IMG/VR virus record: IMGVR_UViG_3300037096_000048
Location: 1-57,117 of that record
Length of the DNA stretch: 57,117 bases
Source of the DNA: a virus
Direction: 5' to 3' (one strand)
Below are positions 55,023 through 57,117 of the stretch, one piece after another. A model generated the notes under the pieces. It had not been told where the DNA came from and searched no databases. It saw only the letters and a list, made by a program, of their open reading frames with translations. Both the position numbers and the translations under genes were made by a program. Each line of letters opens with the position of its first letter. Within the stretch, counting starts at the first letter, position 1.

Positions 55023-56433
55023 AGCTGGAGCGGCACGGGCCTATAACAAACGTAAGAACTATAAAGCAAAGCCCATAGTCCTGGACCCTAATTTTCCAGA
55101 CCAAAATTCCTTAATCTTAGACCCGGCCCGGTATCTAGCGGTGCAGTGCTCTAGGCGCGCGGGAAAGACTACCGGTCTGGCTATCAAGTTCTTCAACACC
55201 CTAGAGAAGTACCCCGGTTCACAGTGCATCTATCTCTCTCTCACTTATGATTCAGCCCGCGATATCATGTGGCCCGTATTACAGGAACTTAACGATAAAT
55301 ACAAGATTGGATGCACATTTATAGAGTCTAAGTTGTGGATGTTACATCCTAATGGCTCAAAGTTGAAGCTTGTCGGCGCAGACATGAAGAACTTCATCAA
55401 GCGTCTCAAAGGCCGCAAATTCCCCGGTGTAGGTGTGGATGAGAGCCAGGACTTTGGATCACACCTGCAGAGTCTCGTGGATGATATTCTGACTCCATCC
55501 ATTGCTGACTATGAAGATGGCTGGATAGCCCTCACCGGCACCCCAGGCCCAGTGCCGCAGGGCTATTTCTTTGATATTACCAACAATAAGAAGTTTGGCT
55601 ATTCCAACCACAGCTGGACACTCTTCGAAAACCCGCACATGCCCAATCCCAGGGCGTTCGTAGCGGACTTGAAAAAACGCCGCGAGTGGGAAGACAACTA
55701 TCCTACTTTACTCAGGGAATGGCGCAATCAGTGGGTATTAGACGTACAAAGTTTATGGATCAGATACAACGAGAGCATCAATCACTACACAGAGCTGCCT
55801 ACCTTGCCCGCAGGCAAGCTTTGGAACTACATCTTAGGCATTGACATAGGGTACAGGGATGCTGACGCCTTGGCCGTCCTAGCGTGGTCTGAGCACGATC
55901 CTAACACCTACCTGGTGAAAGAAGTCATCACGACCAAGCAGGATATAACTTCCCTTGCTGAGCAAATAGCAGCCCTAGCTATAGAGTACCCTATCTCTAA
56001 GATGATCATGGATGAAGGCGCACTGGGAAAGAAGGCCGCCGAAGAATTACGCCGCCGGAAGCACTTACCAATCCAGCCCGCAGACAAGACTCGCAAACAA
56101 GAAAACGTTGAAATCCTTAATGATTGTCTACGTCGCGGCAGGCTCAAAGCCAAAAGTGCTTCGCGTTTCGCACAAGACTCGTACTTAGTTCAGATAGATT
56201 GGGACAAGTCTACTCCCGAGCGCATAATTATTAAGAAAAATCCACATTCTGATATAATCGACAGCGTACTGTACGCTTTCAAAGAAAGTCCAGCCTTCAC
56301 CTATGTCGCCACAGTAGACAAGCCCAAATATGGTACGAAGGAATGGGCAGAAGCCCAGCAAAGTCAAATGTTTGAAGCGGCACAGACTCACTTTCAGGAA
56401 CTAGCCGACCGCGATAAGGGTTGGCACCCATAA
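55012..56433 (+). CDS. terL: Large terminase subunit (packaging ATPase-nuclease)
   Basis: The 473-residue protein has an ATPase domain with Walker A SRRAGKT (about 47-53), Walker B GVGVDES (about 138-144) with catalytic Glu, and the coupling motif TGTPGPVP (about 175-182). The nuclease domain has GIDIGYRDAD (about 277-286), IMDEGALGKK (about 332-341) and DIIDSVLYAF, the acidic residues of the RNase H-like site. It pumps and cuts concatemeric DNA during head filling at the portal. It starts inside the end of the capsid-motif gene. Confidence 0.93.
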   Translation: MLTKAGAARAYNKRKNYKAKPIVLDPNFPDQNSLILDPARYLAVQCSRRAGKTTGLAIKFFNTLEKYPGSQCIYLSLTYDSARDIMWPVLQELNDKYKIGCTFIESKLWMLHPNGSKLKLVGADMKNFIKRLKGRKFPGVGVDESQDFGSHLQSLVDDILTPSIADYEDGWIALTGTPGPVPQGYFFDITNNKKFGYSNHSWTLFENPHMPNPRAFVADLKKRREWEDNYPTLLREWRNQWVLDVQSLWIRYNESINHYTELPTLPAGKLWNYILGIDIGYRDADALAVLAWSEHDPNTYLVKEVITTKQDITSLAEQIAALAIEYPISKMIMDEGALGKKAAEELRRRKHLPIQPADKTRKQENVEILNDCLRRGRLKAKSASRFAQDSYLVQIDWDKSTPERIIIKKNPHSDIIDSVLYAFKESPAFTYVATVDKPKYGTKEWAEAQQSQMFEAAQTHFQELADRDKGWHP

Positions 56434-56549
56434 AGTTATCCAATATTACCCATAAACGATAGTAACTTCCATAAACTCGCTATAATTCATCAAATAGTAG
56501 ACCAATTACGCATATCTGATAGGTTTTTAACCATTTCAGAGGTGTGCCC
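56434..56549 (+). promoter_or_regulatory. Gap after terminase with a TATAAT box
   Basis: This A/T-rich 116-bp gap contains a perfect TATAAT at 56481-56486, but the bases 17 upstream (GATAGT) do not resemble a -35 box, so promoter activity would need an activator or a non-standard factor. It precedes the structural gene run (56550 through the junction to 31356) and is a reasonable place for a late promoter. No terminator hairpin is visible after the terminase. Confidence 0.35.
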
Positions 56550-56819
56550 GTGCCACTGCCGTTCCTTAAGCCAAAATCCATAGCCGGTGTGATCCTCTCA
56601 AAGCGTAAGCCGGATGGCGGCCAAGAGACAACTGGCATGGAAGGTGTTGAAGACCCAGGGCTGATGGCCTGCGCCGAAGACCTTATCCGCGCCATGCACG
56701 CCAAAGATGCTCAGCATGTCGCCCTTGCCTTACGCGCCGCATTCGATTTACTTGACGCTCAACCTCATGACGAAGGCGAGCATACTAACGAAACACCAGA
56801 CACTGAGGATACTGAATAA
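56550..56819 (+). CDS. Small conserved structural-region protein (89 aa)
   Basis: GTG at 56550 is preferred over GTG at 56544 because AGAGGTG then lies at the proper distance. Residues MPLPFLKPKSIAGVI, KRKPDGG and GLMACAEDLIRAMHAKDAQHVALALRAAFDLLDA form a conserved pattern known from podophages, where it precedes the MPL-type protein encoded next. The acidic C-terminus (DEGEHTNETPDTEDTE) is probably disordered. The role is unknown, perhaps head assembly. Confidence 0.7.
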   Translation: MPLPFLKPKSIAGVILSKRKPDGGQETTGMEGVEDPGLMACAEDLIRAMHAKDAQHVALALRAAFDLLDAQPHDEGEHTNETPDTEDTE

Positions 56820-56821
56820 CC

Positions 56822-57117
56822 ATGCCGCTGATCAATTCTAAATCAAAACAAGCCTTTGGAAAGAATGTAGCCACAGAAATGGATGCCGGAAAGCCACAGA
56901 AGCAGAGTCTCGCTATCGCATACAACACGAAGCGACACGCCGGTGCAAAAAAGAAGATGGCCAAGGGCGGAGTTTACGGCTCTCCTACCATGGACACTAA
57001 ATCTGGCATCACAGACTATGCTAAGGGCGGCAGGGCGATGGAAAAGGCCGGATTCAAGCGGGGGACTATCCTAGGTAACGAAGAGTATCGCCGCGACACG
57101 GCGGAAGGCGGAAATCA
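56822..57117 (+). CDS. 5' part of the MPL/AxGG protein that continues at position 1
   Basis: ATG at 56822 lies two bases after the previous stop. It opens the frame that leaves the window at 57117 and resumes at position 1, giving about 340 residues. The first 50 residues carry MPLINSKSKQAFGKNVATEM, then GKPQKQSLAIAYNTKRHAG and the basic KKKMAKGG. The Met/Thr difference at the junction (ATG here, ACG in the left copy) is the only conflict between the two copies. Confidence 0.85.
   Translation, partial: MPLINSKSKQAFGKNVATEMDAGKPQKQSLAIAYNTKRHAGAKKKMAKGGVYGSPTMDTKSGITDYAKGGRAMEKAGFKRGTILGNEEYRRDTAEGGN
56976..57117. repeat. Terminal direct repeat (right copy)
   Basis: This repeats positions 1-142 with one mismatch (T at 56991 against C at 16). 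The last 126 bases are identical. See the left copy for interpretation. Confidence 0.95.

Overview
The window is essentially one complete genome of a lytic-looking tailed phage with podovirus-type virion genes. Its last 142 bases repeat its first 142 with a single mismatch, so the molecule is circular or circularly permuted, about 56,975 bp long, and opened inside a gene. The phage carries its own recombination, replication and nucleotide genes. I see no integrase, lysogeny repressor or single-subunit RNA polymerase, so host RNA polymerase probably transcribes it. The encoded tRNA-His has A73 and no G at -1, which is known from one alphaproteobacterial clade and hints at an alphaproteobacterial host (inference).

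Layout. Read from 52.3 kb through the junction to 31.4 kb, the rightward genes are: small packaging-region genes and the large terminase (52.3-56.4 kb); two small conserved structural-region genes (56.5 kb, wrapping to 0.9 kb); portal, scaffold and HK97-type capsid (0.9-6.0 kb); a terminator; an accessory block with an HNH homing endonuclease, an IbrB/IbrA pair and a protein-phosphatase-like enzyme (6.1-9.9 kb); a cluster of very small genes, including a SAAx-repeat protein (10.0-12.3 kb); a virion protein with an inserted ice-binding-like (DUF3494) domain, then a Met-anticodon tRNA (12.5-14.0 kb); adaptor, nozzle, GNAT-like protein and three large ejection proteins (14.1-25.8 kb); tail fibre genes with internal paralogues (25.8-31.1 kb); and a holin-like gene. 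A leftward operon (33.5 to 31.4 kb) encodes an SF2 helicase, a small protein and a GH24 lysozyme.

A 423-bp gap (33.50-33.92 kb) holds back-to-back promoters around a palindrome. From it the early genes run rightward: small membrane proteins, a candidate structured RNA, RecA-like recombinase, a DUF6745 repeat cassette, SbcD/SbcC-like nuclease and ATPase, HNH, metallophosphoesterase, HExxH mini-protease, Nmad1-like protein, ssDNA-binding-like protein, tRNA-His, primase-helicase, family A DNA polymerase, class II ribonucleotide reductase and dUTPase. Most neighbours overlap by ATGA or TAATG, implying translational coupling.

The items that most deserve a second look are: the 131-nt structured RNA before recA, with a 15-bp closing stem and a possible pseudoknot; a copy of the capsid N-terminal motif in the gene just before the large terminase; the initiator-like CAT tRNA; a 27-bp element placed twice before tiny membrane proteins; the leaderless-type promoters; the hydrophobic-A-x-G-G motif shared by several virion proteins; and two unrelated proteins built on period-4 serine repeats.
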